Positions 10,206-18,418 of a stretch of 64,000 bases of DNA are shown piece by piece (positions within the stretch are counted from its first letter, which is position 1; the number at the start of each line of letters is the position of its first letter). The notes under the pieces are model-generated. The model saw only the letters and a program-made list of their open reading frames with translations. It searched no databases and was not told the DNA's origin. Made by a program: the position numbers and the translations under genes. The DNA lies in contig CAWFWZ010000014.1 of the NCBI GenBank assembly GCA_963819645.1, forward strand, positions 124,001-188,000. The letters are read 5' to 3'. This DNA comes from CAVVDY01 sp963819645. GTDB taxonomy: Bacteria > Acidobacteriota > Terriglobia > Terriglobales > Acidobacteriaceae.

Positions 10206-11651
10206 ATGGCTCAGATCACCGGCACTCCTCTTCAAACCTACGGATACTTCGCCAACGGCAACTTCCATACCAGCGGAAACGACGTCGTCATCAACAGCGT
10301 TTGGGACCACTCGCCCGTTGCCATCGTGGACCAGGCCGACCAGGACGCGGCCCTCACGGCCGTGCGCGATGCAGTGCTGGCGTTCAACGAGACGCGCAAG
10401 TTGTCGTCGTTCAAACGCGCCGACATCCTGCGCAAGATCGCCCGCGGTATCGCCGCCCGCAAGGAGGACTTCGCGCGAACCATCTGTCGCGAAGCGGGCA
10501 AACCGATCAGGACGGCGCGCATCGAAGTCGATCGTGGCATCTACACCTTCGAAGTCGCAGCCGAAGAGGCGACGCGCATCTATGGCGAGTACATCCCGCT
10601 CGACACACTTGCCAGCACCGAAGGCCGCTGGGGACTGATGCGGCGCTTCCCGCTGGGTCCGGTCTTTGCCATTACACCGTTTAACTTCCCGCTGAACCTG
10701 GTTGCCCACAAGCTCGCACCGGCGATTGCCGCCGGCTGCCCGATCATCCTGAAGCCCGCGCCGCAAACGCCTATCACCGCGTTGATGCTGGCGCAGGTCG
10801 TGCAAGAGTCCGGCTGGCCGGAGGGTGCGTTGGCCGTTATGCCAATGTCGAACGACGTCGCCGCGCAGCTAGTCGCCGATGACCGTATCAAGCTGCTGAC
10901 CTTCACCGGCAGCGCCGCCGTCGGATGGCAACTGAAGAGCAAAGCCGGCAAGAAGCGTGTCACGCTGGAGTTGGGCGGCAACGCTGGTGTGATCGTCCAC
11001 AGTGATGCCGATCTCGCATACGCCGCGCATCGTTGCGTAGTCGGCGGCTTTGCTTATGGCGGACAGACATGCATTTCGGTACAGCGCATCCTGGTGCAGA
11101 GCACCGTTTTCGACGACTTCACCAAACGACTGGTCGATGGTGTGAAGCAGCTCAAGACCGGCGATCCCATGGACGAAGCCACTGACGTTCCGCCGCTCAT
11201 CCGCGAGCAGGATGCCGTGCGCGCGGTCCAATGGATCGACGAGGCCCGTCAGGCCGGAGCCAAGGTGCTGACCGGCGGCAAGCGCAACGGTTCTGTCGTG
11301 GAGCCGACGGTGCTCACGGGAACGTCTTCCCACATGCGAGTGAACTGCGCTGAAATCTTCGCGCCGGTGGTGACGGTCGAGCCATACGAGACCTTCCACG
11401 AAGCGGTACGCCAGGTGAACGATTCCGTCTACGGCTTGCAGGCGGGCGTGTTCACACGCGATGCTGGACTGATTCAGAACGCCTTCGACGAGCTTGAAGT
11501 CGGCAGTATAATCGTCGGCGATGTGCCGACATTCCGCGTGGACCAGATGCCCTACGGCGGAGTGAAAGAGTCAGGGTTCGGCCGCGAAGGTCTGCGCTTC
11601 TCGATTGAGGACATGACGGAACCGAAGCTGATGGTAATGGCGCTGCGCTAG
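10206..11651 (+). CDS. NAD(P)-dependent aldehyde dehydrogenase family protein
   Basis: 481 residues, intact. Oxidises an aldehyde to the acid through a cysteine thioester. Visible: TPFNFPLNLVAHKLAPAIAAG, ILKPAPQTP, the cofactor loop FTGSAAVGWQL, the general-base motif LELGGNAGVIV, and the catalytic cysteine in AYGGQTCISVQRI. The C-terminal YGGVKESGFGREG is also standard. The ATG at 10206 has GAGGAA 5 nt upstream; the frame is open 114 nt further up but without a ribosome site. Substrate is not predictable; the sequence resembles the non-phosphorylating glyceraldehyde-3-phosphate and lactaldehyde branches as much as others. It is a single gene. Confidence 0.9.
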   Translation: MAQITGTPLQTYGYFANGNFHTSGNDVVINSVWDHSPVAIVDQADQDAALTAVRDAVLAFNETRKLSSFKRADILRKIARGIAARKEDFARTICREAGKPIRTARIEVDRGIYTFEVAAEEATRIYGEYIPLDTLASTEGRWGLMRRFPLGPVFAITPFNFPLNLVAHKLAPAIAAGCPIILKPAPQTPITALMLAQVVQESGWPEGALAVMPMSNDVAAQLVADDRIKLLTFTGSAAVGWQLKSKAGKKRVTLELGGNAGVIVHSDADLAYAAHRCVVGGFAYGGQTCISVQRILVQSTVFDDFTKRLVDGVKQLKTGDPMDEATDVPPLIREQDAVRAVQWIDEARQAGAKVLTGGKRNGSVVEPTVLTGTSSHMRVNCAEIFAPVVTVEPYETFHEAVRQVNDSVYGLQAGVFTRDAGLIQNAFDELEVGSIIVGDVPTFRVDQMPYGGVKESGFGREGLRFSIEDMTEPKLMVMALR

Positions 11652-11736
11652 TTGCCGACCATAGATGAACCCCGGACCCGGCAGGGGCGAAGAGGTATGA
11701 TCTTTCCACTCCGGGATTCGGCGAGGTAGTTGCGGA

Positions 11737-12942
11737 ATGTCTCTGCCCAATGCGGTTCAGTCCGGAGCAAGGAACACACCACACATAGCGATGGCGCGCC
11801 CCATTCACATTCTCGCCTTCTTCGAATCCTACGGCATCATGGGAGCGTCCAAGCCCGTCCTGGAATTCGCCCAGCAATCGGCACTGGAAGGCAATCGAAG
11901 GGCGGTAGTGTCCACCGTGCTGTTCGTCCGGGGCAAAGAGCAGAATCCGCTGATTGATATCTTGCGTGAGCGGGGCATTCCCCTCGACATTGTCGACGAG
12001 CGTTACGCAGGGGACTTGCAGACCTTGCGCCAGATACGCGCCATCATTGAGAAGCGTAGGCCCGACGTCATCTGGACCAGCAACAGCAAGTCGCATTTTC
12101 TGGCGCGCTTCATGGGCTTTCACCGTAGCATGGCGTGGGTGGCGTTCCATCAGGGCCATACCAAAAGAGCGCTGCGAACGCGACTGTATCACCAGCTGGA
12201 TTGGTGGTCGCTTCGCGCAGCTAACCGCGTAGTTGCGGTTTGCAATTCGTTTGCAAACGACTTGCAGAGAATGGGCCTGTCCGGCAAGCGCATCTCGGTG
12301 CAGCACAACCCGATTCGGATTGAACCGCCGGCATCTGCAGAAGAGATACGTCGCCTGTGGAGTGAACTGGGGCTGCCGGAGGGAGCGAGAGTACTGCTGA
12401 GCGTTGGGCGGTTGTCGCTGGAAAAAGGCCATGCAGAACTGTTGCGTGCCATGGCGCTGCTTCGGGAGAATGGTCACGGATCGAACACCTATTTGCTCAT
12501 GGTCGGGACCGGTCCGGAGAAGGACGCCCTGACAGCGCTCTGTTCACAGCTAGGGCTGGATGGGGTAGTGCGATTCTGCGGACAAAAGGCCGACGTCCGC
12601 CCCTATTACGGAATTGCCGATGCTTTCGTTCTGCCTTCGCATAGCGAGGGTTCGCCGAACGTGGTGCTGGAGGCGCTCGCGGCAGAATTGCCAATCGTGG
12701 CAACTGCGGTGGGCGGAGTTCCCGAAATGCTAACCCACGAGCTCAACGCGCTGCTCGTTCCCAAGAAGGATGTTGCTCAGTTGGCAGGCGCGATTCGCCG
12801 CATACTGGATGATCCCGCGCTGCGCCAGAGCTTCGCTCGCAAAGGCAAAGACGTAGTCGCCAGGTACGAGTCGCACATTTATTTCCAGCGCGTCCTGGAG
12901 ATTTTTGAGGAGGCAGCTCAGCAGGCTGGTGCGCGCACGTAG
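11737..12942 (+). CDS. GT4-family glycosyltransferase
   Basis: 401 residues, intact. A GT-B enzyme of family 4: the donor-side domain has LLSVGRLSLEKGHAELLRAM, LLMVGTGPEKDAL, VRFCGQKADVRPYYGIADAF and the nucleotide-sugar motif SEGSPNVVLEALAAELPIVA followed by TAVGGVPEML. The N-terminal acceptor domain starts PIHILAFFESYGIMGASK. The ATG at 11737 has GAGG about 9 nt upstream; a second ATG at 11791 lies directly before the conserved N-terminus and could be the true start. It converges on a sugar-nucleotide epimerase, which suggests a small surface-glycan locus. Confidence 0.88.
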   Translation: MSLPNAVQSGARNTPHIAMARPIHILAFFESYGIMGASKPVLEFAQQSALEGNRRAVVSTVLFVRGKEQNPLIDILRERGIPLDIVDERYAGDLQTLRQIRAIIEKRRPDVIWTSNSKSHFLARFMGFHRSMAWVAFHQGHTKRALRTRLYHQLDWWSLRAANRVVAVCNSFANDLQRMGLSGKRISVQHNPIRIEPPASAEEIRRLWSELGLPEGARVLLSVGRLSLEKGHAELLRAMALLRENGHGSNTYLLMVGTGPEKDALTALCSQLGLDGVVRFCGQKADVRPYYGIADAFVLPSHSEGSPNVVLEALAAELPIVATAVGGVPEMLTHELNALLVPKKDVAQLAGAIRRILDDPALRQSFARKGKDVVARYESHIYFQRVLEIFEEAAQQAGART

Positions 12943-12998
12943 CCTGCATGAGAGCCGTTCAAATCGTGCCTGGGGATACGAAGTGCAGCCTCCCGCAA

Positions 12999-14042
12999 CT
13001 AGATGCGATTACCGGCTTGCACCGATCGCGAGAGCTCTTCAACCGTTTCTTTTCCTCTCTCGAAGGCAATTACCGACTCGATGATTTCGCGCAACTGTAC
13101 CTTGGGTTCCCATTGGATAACCCTCCGAATCTTGGAGATATCCGGAAGGCGGCGAGGCATATCCTCGAACCCGGGGCTATAGGCCTCGGAGTAGGGAACA
13201 TATGTGATTGGGGAAGAGCTTCCCGACAGCTCTTTAACCAGATGCGCCAGAGCTTCGATAGTGATCTCGGTAGGATTTCCGATGTTGAATACATTTCCTA
13301 CTGCACTTTCACAGTCCGCGAGACCAATTAAAGCTTCGACCACGTCAGCAATATAGCCGAAGCATCGGGACTGCTTGCCATCGCCAAAAATCGTAATCGG
13401 TTCGTTTTGACATGCCTGGCGGACAAAGGTGGGCAGCACCATTCCATAGCGTCCGGTCTGCCGCGGTCCTACGGTGTTAAACAGACGCACGATCACAACT
13501 GGTAGTTTCCGTTCCTGCCAATATGCGTACGCCAGAAATTCGTCCAACGCTTTCGAGCATGCATACGCCCATCGGCTCTTGACGGTAGGACCTAACACAA
13601 GGTCGTCATCTTCCATGAACGGCACCTTGGAAGCTTTTCCGTACACTTCCGAAGTTGAGGTAAGCAATACCTTCTTGCGCGCATTGTCCGCGAGTTCAAG
13701 CACGATTTCCGTACCGCGCACGTTGGTTTCAATCGTCCGAACAGCGCTTTCCACGATCAGCTTGACTCCGACCGCTGCTGCCAAATGGAAAACCATATCG
13801 CACTGGCCGATGAGATCCGCCAGCAGGGGAACATTGCTGAGAGTGTCGCTAAAGAAGCGGAACTTGGGCAGCGGAGTAGCCGAGCCATTCGAAGCACCGT
13901 AGCGGAGCTTCAGGTGCTCGATATTTTGCATCGAGCCGGTTGACAGGTCGTCAATGATAGAAACATCGTCGCCTCGCGCCAGAAGAGCCTCGGCTAAATG
14001 GCTGCCGACAAAGCCGGCGCCCCCAGTGATCAACACCTTCAT
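12999..14042 (-). CDS. NAD-dependent sugar-nucleotide epimerase/decarboxylase (extended SDR)
   Basis: 347 residues, intact. The Rossmann motif TGGAGFVGSHLAEAL is at residues 6-20, with the DDLSTGS segment, LLTSTSEVYGKAS and the YACSK catalytic Tyr-Lys pair. The presence of VFNIGNPTEITI and FGDGKQSRCFGYIADVV matches the UDP-glucuronate decarboxylase and UDP-glucose 4-epimerase branches; I cannot separate them by eye. The start at 14042 is chosen for the direct KVLITGG beginning and GGGA upstream; the frame stays open to 14147. It converges with the GT4 gene with a 56-nt gap. Confidence 0.86.
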   Translation of the reverse strand: MKVLITGGAGFVGSHLAEALLARGDDVSIIDDLSTGSMQNIEHLKLRYGASNGSATPLPKFRFFSDTLSNVPLLADLIGQCDMVFHLAAAVGVKLIVESAVRTIETNVRGTEIVLELADNARKKVLLTSTSEVYGKASKVPFMEDDDLVLGPTVKSRWAYACSKALDEFLAYAYWQERKLPVVIVRLFNTVGPRQTGRYGMVLPTFVRQACQNEPITIFGDGKQSRCFGYIADVVEALIGLADCESAVGNVFNIGNPTEITIEALAHLVKELSGSSSPITYVPYSEAYSPGFEDMPRRLPDISKIRRVIQWEPKVQLREIIESVIAFERGKETVEELSRSVQAGNRI

Positions 14043-14553
14043 TGGTTTTCCCTTTTTCGACATTGGTATCTGCACTCTTACGTACGGGTTAGTCACGTGA
14101 CGGCTATTACTGGCGAAGTGTTCCTCATAAGCTGCCACTGTGTACACGCAAATTAATTGCGTCGCTTCGCGGAGACGATTGACGTAGTCAAGGGTCAGGA
14201 CCTGCGCGCGCAGAAGCGTTTGCTCTTCATGGTTTCATCCGGAGACGAGGGCTGTCTTCCCTCAACGAAGCGCCAACGGAAGAGCCTCATGGTCGCAGAC
14301 TAAAAGATTGGCGGAATTATTTCACAATCGAGAACAGGAATCCATGGGGGAGGCACCACACGGTCGAACTCTCTTGCGCAACGGCAAGAATAAGTTGATT
14401 ATGTTTCATTCCGCAACAGCCGCCTTAATCCTTGCGTTCGCTGCATCGCGCGTGCCCCGCCCCAGCTTGTCGCCAGGATGACGGCTTGAAAGCTCTAGCC
14501 CGGGCAACGCCAGTCCGAATCGAGCACCCCGCTATTTTTGCTACTATCCCTCC
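14043..14553. other. Divergent non-coding spacer (about 510 bp)
   Basis: Region between the epimerase gene (minus) and the OppF-type ATPase gene (plus). I see no domain-bearing frame, no strong hairpin and no tRNA. It must carry both promoters, but no -35/-10 pair stands out. Confidence 0.5.
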
Positions 14554-15357
14554 ATGCCCCTGCTGGAGGCGCGCAATCTCTGCAAGACGTTTGAGTCCGG
14601 TGAATCGGCCTTCGGATCGCGCGGGCAGAGCGCAGTGCGCGCGGTGGATGACGTCTCACTGTCGATTGAGCCGGGCGAGACGCTTGGGCTGGTCGGCGAA
14701 TCGGGATCAGGCAAGACCACGTTAGGCCGTATGCTGGTGCGGTTGATCGAGCCGGACGCGGGATCGATCTCTCTCCATGGCCAGGACGTGCTCGCGGCGC
14801 GCGGTTCGGCGCTGCGTCACCTGCGGCGCAATATGCAGATCATCTTTCAGGACCCCTTCGGCTCGCTTGATCCGCGAATGACGGTCGAGCAGATTGTCAC
14901 AGAGCCGCTTGCAATTCACGGAGAAGCAAACAGCAAGGCTCGCGGCGAGAGGGCGGTCGAGATGATGCGCGCGGTCGGAATGGATGGCTCAGCTCTGGCC
15001 CGCTATTCGCATGAGTTCAGCGGCGGACAGCGCCAACGCATCGGCATCGCCCGGGCACTCATCCTGAGGCCGAAGTTTATCGTGGCTGACGAACCCGTCT
15101 CAGCGCTGGACGTCAGTGTCGGTTCCCAGATTGTCAACCTGATGCGCAAACTGCAACGGGAGTTCAATCTGACTTACCTCTTCATCTCGCACTCGTTGCC
15201 GGTGGTGCGCTATTTATCGACGCGAATCGCTGTGATGTATCGGGGAAAACTGGTGGAAACAGGCAACGCTGAGGAGATTACGAGCGCGCCGCGTCATGAG
15301 TACACTCGTTCGCTGCTGGCGGCCACGCCGGAAATGACGGTGAGCGCCGACGGTTAA
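14554..15357 (+). CDS. Oligopeptide/dipeptide-type ABC transporter ATP-binding protein (OppF/DppF-like)
   Basis: 267 residues, intact. Walker A GESGSGKTT, Q-loop IIFQDPFGSLDPRMTV, signature FSGGQRQRIGIARAL, Walker B FIVADEPVSALD and the switch histidine in LFISHSLPVVRYLS are all present. Family members are usually about 320-330 residues with a C-terminal Oligo_HPY zone; this protein stops soon after HEYTRSLLAATPEM, so that zone is missing. No permease or binding protein is adjacent. A matching OppD-type ATPase is 13 kb away at 28204, so the transporter may be scattered. It converges on a GNAT gene with a 7-nt gap. Confidence 0.87.
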   Translation: MPLLEARNLCKTFESGESAFGSRGQSAVRAVDDVSLSIEPGETLGLVGESGSGKTTLGRMLVRLIEPDAGSISLHGQDVLAARGSALRHLRRNMQIIFQDPFGSLDPRMTVEQIVTEPLAIHGEANSKARGERAVEMMRAVGMDGSALARYSHEFSGGQRQRIGIARALILRPKFIVADEPVSALDVSVGSQIVNLMRKLQREFNLTYLFISHSLPVVRYLSTRIAVMYRGKLVETGNAEEITSAPRHEYTRSLLAATPEMTVSADG

Positions 15358-15364
15358 CCAACGT

Positions 15365-15826
15365 TCAAATCGCGATATAATAGCGAAAGAACTCGTTGTC
15401 ACGTTTCCAACCGAGCGATTCGTACAACTTTTGTGCCGCATTGTTCGTTACCGCTGTCTCCAGCATTAAGCTGTTTGCCTGCGTCTCATCGGCGAGTCGA
15501 TGAGCGCGCTCGACTAAGGCACGTCCGTAACCATGCTTTCGTGCTTCCGGCAGGACATACAGGTCGTTCAATATCCATTGCCGCGAAAGATTTACCGAAG
15601 AGAAAACAGGGTAGAGCTGAAGGAAACCTACGGCTTTTCCTTCGCAGCGAGCATAGAAGATTACCGACTCTTCCTTACTGAGGCGGGCAAAAAGGAAGCG
15701 GCGCGCAGCCTCCTGGTTAGGGTTTTTTCCGTAGAACTGGCGATACAGATCAAATAACGGAGCTATCTCGCCGACATCCGCCGGAGTGGCCGGAAGTATC
15801 TCGTAGGCCGTCGTTTGCAGGCTCAT
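15365..15826 (-). CDS. GNAT-family N-acetyltransferase
   Basis: 153 residues, intact. The acetyl-CoA-binding core is seen as ILNDLYVLPEARKHGYGRALVERA (motif A: R/Q-x-x-G-x-G/A pattern at ARKHGYGRAL), and the C-terminal LMLETAVTNNAAQKLYESLGW is characteristic of GNAT strand and helix 6-7. Earlier segments include FLQLYPVFSSV. The ATG at 15826 fits the domain start; a further in-frame ATG at 15865 would add residues without homology. The acetylated substrate is unknown. Confidence 0.82.
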   Translation of the reverse strand: MSLQTTAYEILPATPADVGEIAPLFDLYRQFYGKNPNQEAARRFLFARLSKEESVIFYARCEGKAVGFLQLYPVFSSVNLSRQWILNDLYVLPEARKHGYGRALVERAHRLADETQANSLMLETAVTNNAAQKLYESLGWKRDNEFFRYYIAI

Positions 15827-16118
15827 CACACAGGCAGGGGAACACAGTTGCAAGCCTATCGTCAATCGGGTTCCAGGAGCGCACTCCAGCCTGCTGGAGG
15901 AGTAAAGTAATACACGTCAGAGATTGTGCCGAAGACAGTAGTACGAAGCTAATAGAAAGCACCCCAGCTGGGATTTATGCTGGTAATCGGGTGAATTTCT
16001 GATTTATGATTGCGAAACACCGAAAGTCAGCGAAACTGGTTGTCTTTCCTGCACGGAACCGCTTTGTCATGCACCACAAGCTATTCAAACCTCGGAACAG
16101 GGGTAACTTGGAATCATC

Positions 16119-16814
16119 ATGAGATCGTTGCAACCAGATACTTCTTCCTACACCATCCCTCCGCCACTTACCAAAAGGTCTCAACAAAAAAGAGCACTCA
16201 TTCTGGCGGCAGCCATTCGTTACTTCGCCGAGCACGGATACGAGTCATCGCGCGTGGGTGATATCGCCGCTGAGTTGGGAATCGCGAAGGGGTCAGTGTT
16301 TCAACATTTCGGCAGTAAGGATGGGCTCTTTCTCGAGGCCTACAAGGAATCGCTCAAGCAGCTTCCCGGCTATCTTGAAGCTCCCGATGAGGTGAAGGCG
16401 AAGGGGTTCTTTGCCGTCCTTCGTCATCGGCTGGAGAATGCTTCCCGGACACGTGAGCACCATCAGGTGCATTATGCAGTCATGCTTCTGGGCAATTACG
16501 GCTCTGACATGGACGTCAAAAAACGGATCGGCCGTTTCCTTAACCAGGAAGACCCGCTTGGGCTGAAGGCCTTCATACAGATGGGACTGGACCGAGGAGA
16601 GCTTCGACGGGACGTGGATCCGGAACTGATCGCGTCGATTGTCGAATCGACTGTTGAACGGTTTCAGGACTCCTTGACCATGTCTGAGACTCATCCCGAC
16701 CTCTTCCATCGCTCCGGCAACGGACATGGCAAAGGGCATACGCAGCGCATCGATGAATTCATCCTGGTGCTGCGGGGCGCGCTCGGAACTTCCCATGCGG
16801 CAAAAGCCGGCTAG
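16119..16814 (+). CDS. TetR/AcrR-family transcriptional regulator
   Basis: 231 residues, intact. The N-terminal helix-turn-helix is clear: ILAAAIRYFAEHGYESSRVG, DIAAELGIAKGSVFQHFGSK, DGLFLEAY. The rest is a variable ligand-binding helical domain ending in a His/Gly-rich stretch (HRSGNGHGKGH). Its stop codon and that of the convergent flavoprotein gene share the palindrome CTAG at 16811-16814. Being next to two PYROXD2-like oxidoreductase genes it may respond to a lipid-like effector, but that is inference. Confidence 0.87.
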   Translation: MRSLQPDTSSYTIPPPLTKRSQQKRALILAAAIRYFAEHGYESSRVGDIAAELGIAKGSVFQHFGSKDGLFLEAYKESLKQLPGYLEAPDEVKAKGFFAVLRHRLENASRTREHHQVHYAVMLLGNYGSDMDVKKRIGRFLNQEDPLGLKAFIQMGLDRGELRRDVDPELIASIVESTVERFQDSLTMSETHPDLFHRSGNGHGKGHTQRIDEFILVLRGALGTSHAAKAG

Positions 16815-18418
16815 TTGGCCCCGGTTGTCGCCTTGCCTCTGCCGCGAAGCTGGTGGATGATTTGCCGTGCCGCATTGGCGCCCGAGAGGCCGTTCAGTCC
16901 GGTTCCAGGATGCGTACCTGACCCGCACAAATAGAGGTTTCGCACTGGTGTGGCGTACTGCGCCCAGCCCAGCAGCGGACGCATAGTGAATATCTGGTCC
17001 AGCGCCAACTCGCCATGGAAGATGTGCCCGCCTGTCAGACCATAAGTTCGCTCCAAATCCTTAGGAGTAATGATTTCCGCAGCTTCAATTCGCTGGGGAA
17101 GATCTGGCGCATAGCGCGCTAGCGTTTCGACGATGGTGTTTTCTAACTCGGACCGCTTTTGGTCCCAATCCGCATCCCGCAGTTTGTAGGGCGCGAACTG
17201 CATGTATACCGACATCACATGCTTGCCTGCCGGCGCTAGAGATAAGTCCCACAATGTGGGAATGCTCGCTTCGATGTAGGGCTGGCGCGAATAGTCGCCG
17301 TACTTGGCGGCATCAAAGGCGCGCTCCAGGTAGTCGATCTCAGGCGATATCTGAATGCGGCCCGAAAGCCATGTGTTGTCGTCGACGCCGCTGAAGTTTG
17401 GCAGCCCGTTCAGCGCAAGGTTCATTTTGGCGACGGTGCCGAACATGCGGTAGTGCTGCAACCGCTGCAGGAAGCTTGGCTCCAAATGCTGCGGCTCGAC
17501 CATGCCGAGCAGCGTACGTTTGGGATCGGCATTGGAGATCACAACTTTTGCCGGTATCTCTTCACCGCTACGCAGGACCACCGTGCTTGCCGCCCCATCT
17601 TTAACTTGAATGCGCGCGACTTCGCTTGAGGTGCGAATCTCTCCGCCGGCCGCGCGTACCGCGTCCGCCATTGCGCCGGTCAGGGCTCCGAGACCGCCGT
17701 AGACATAAGAAGCTGCGCCTGCGGGATTGCCATCGGGTACTGCACGGAAGATGAGATTGGTGCTTGAGCCTGCCGACCACGGTCCGAGAAAGGTACCGAA
17801 TATTCCCTGGGCGGCGATGGTGGCGCGCAGCAGATCGTTCTCGAAGAACTCGCTGACCAGATCAGCCACCGCCATCGGTCCCCAGCGCAAGAGCCGATAG
17901 AGGTCTTTTTCGCCAAGGCCTCGCAATTTGCGACCGGCCTGCACCAGCTCCCATAAATTTCCTGAAGCGGGATCGTCGAGATCGGGCGGAGTCATGGTCA
18001 GCAGATATTCGATCGCTCCGCCGATCGCTGTTAAGGCCTTGCGAAACTCGGCGTAGCCATCGGCATCCTTGGCAGAAAATCGCGCGATCTGCCGCTGCGA
18101 TTCTTTGGGATCGCCGTAGAGTGCAAGATTCTTCCCGTCCTCAGCGAGCGAAAGTACGCGAACGTCAGGGGTGTAGGTCTTTAACCCATGGCGTGAAAGA
18201 TCCATGTCATCGAGCACGCTGGGATGTATGGGCCAGGTGGCGTGCGCCAGGCGCGAGCACTTGAATCCGGGATGAAACTCTTCGGTGATGGCGCAGCCGC
18301 CCACAGTCTCGTGACGCTCCAGTACCAGCGGCTTGAAACCGGCCTTGGCCAGGTAGAACGCCGTGACCAGTCCGTTGTGACCGGCGCCGATGATGACAAC
18401 TTCGCGCGGCTCCGGCAC
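16811..18418 (-). CDS. PYROXD2/phytoene-desaturase-like FAD-dependent oxidoreductase (second gene of pair)
   Basis: 535 residues, intact. The FAD-binding motif VVIIGAGHNGLVTAFYLAKA opens the protein, followed by LERHETVGGCAITEEFHPGF, and the C-terminal FAD segment NLYLCGSGTHPGTGLNGLSG. This is the phytoene dehydrogenase-like/PYROXD2/RetSat superfamily. The start is GTG at 18418, overlapping the upstream gene's stop as TAGTG, which suggests translational coupling. The longer in-frame extension to 18631 reads the previous gene and is not used. Carotenoid synthesis genes are absent nearby, so a desaturase role is not supported; the substrate is unknown. Confidence 0.85.
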   Translation of the reverse strand: MPEPREVVIIGAGHNGLVTAFYLAKAGFKPLVLERHETVGGCAITEEFHPGFKCSRLAHATWPIHPSVLDDMDLSRHGLKTYTPDVRVLSLAEDGKNLALYGDPKESQRQIARFSAKDADGYAEFRKALTAIGGAIEYLLTMTPPDLDDPASGNLWELVQAGRKLRGLGEKDLYRLLRWGPMAVADLVSEFFENDLLRATIAAQGIFGTFLGPWSAGSSTNLIFRAVPDGNPAGAASYVYGGLGALTGAMADAVRAAGGEIRTSSEVARIQVKDGAASTVVLRSGEEIPAKVVISNADPKRTLLGMVEPQHLEPSFLQRLQHYRMFGTVAKMNLALNGLPNFSGVDDNTWLSGRIQISPEIDYLERAFDAAKYGDYSRQPYIEASIPTLWDLSLAPAGKHVMSVYMQFAPYKLRDADWDQKRSELENTIVETLARYAPDLPQRIEAAEIITPKDLERTYGLTGGHIFHGELALDQIFTMRPLLGWAQYATPVRNLYLCGSGTHPGTGLNGLSGANAARQIIHQLRGRGKATTGAN

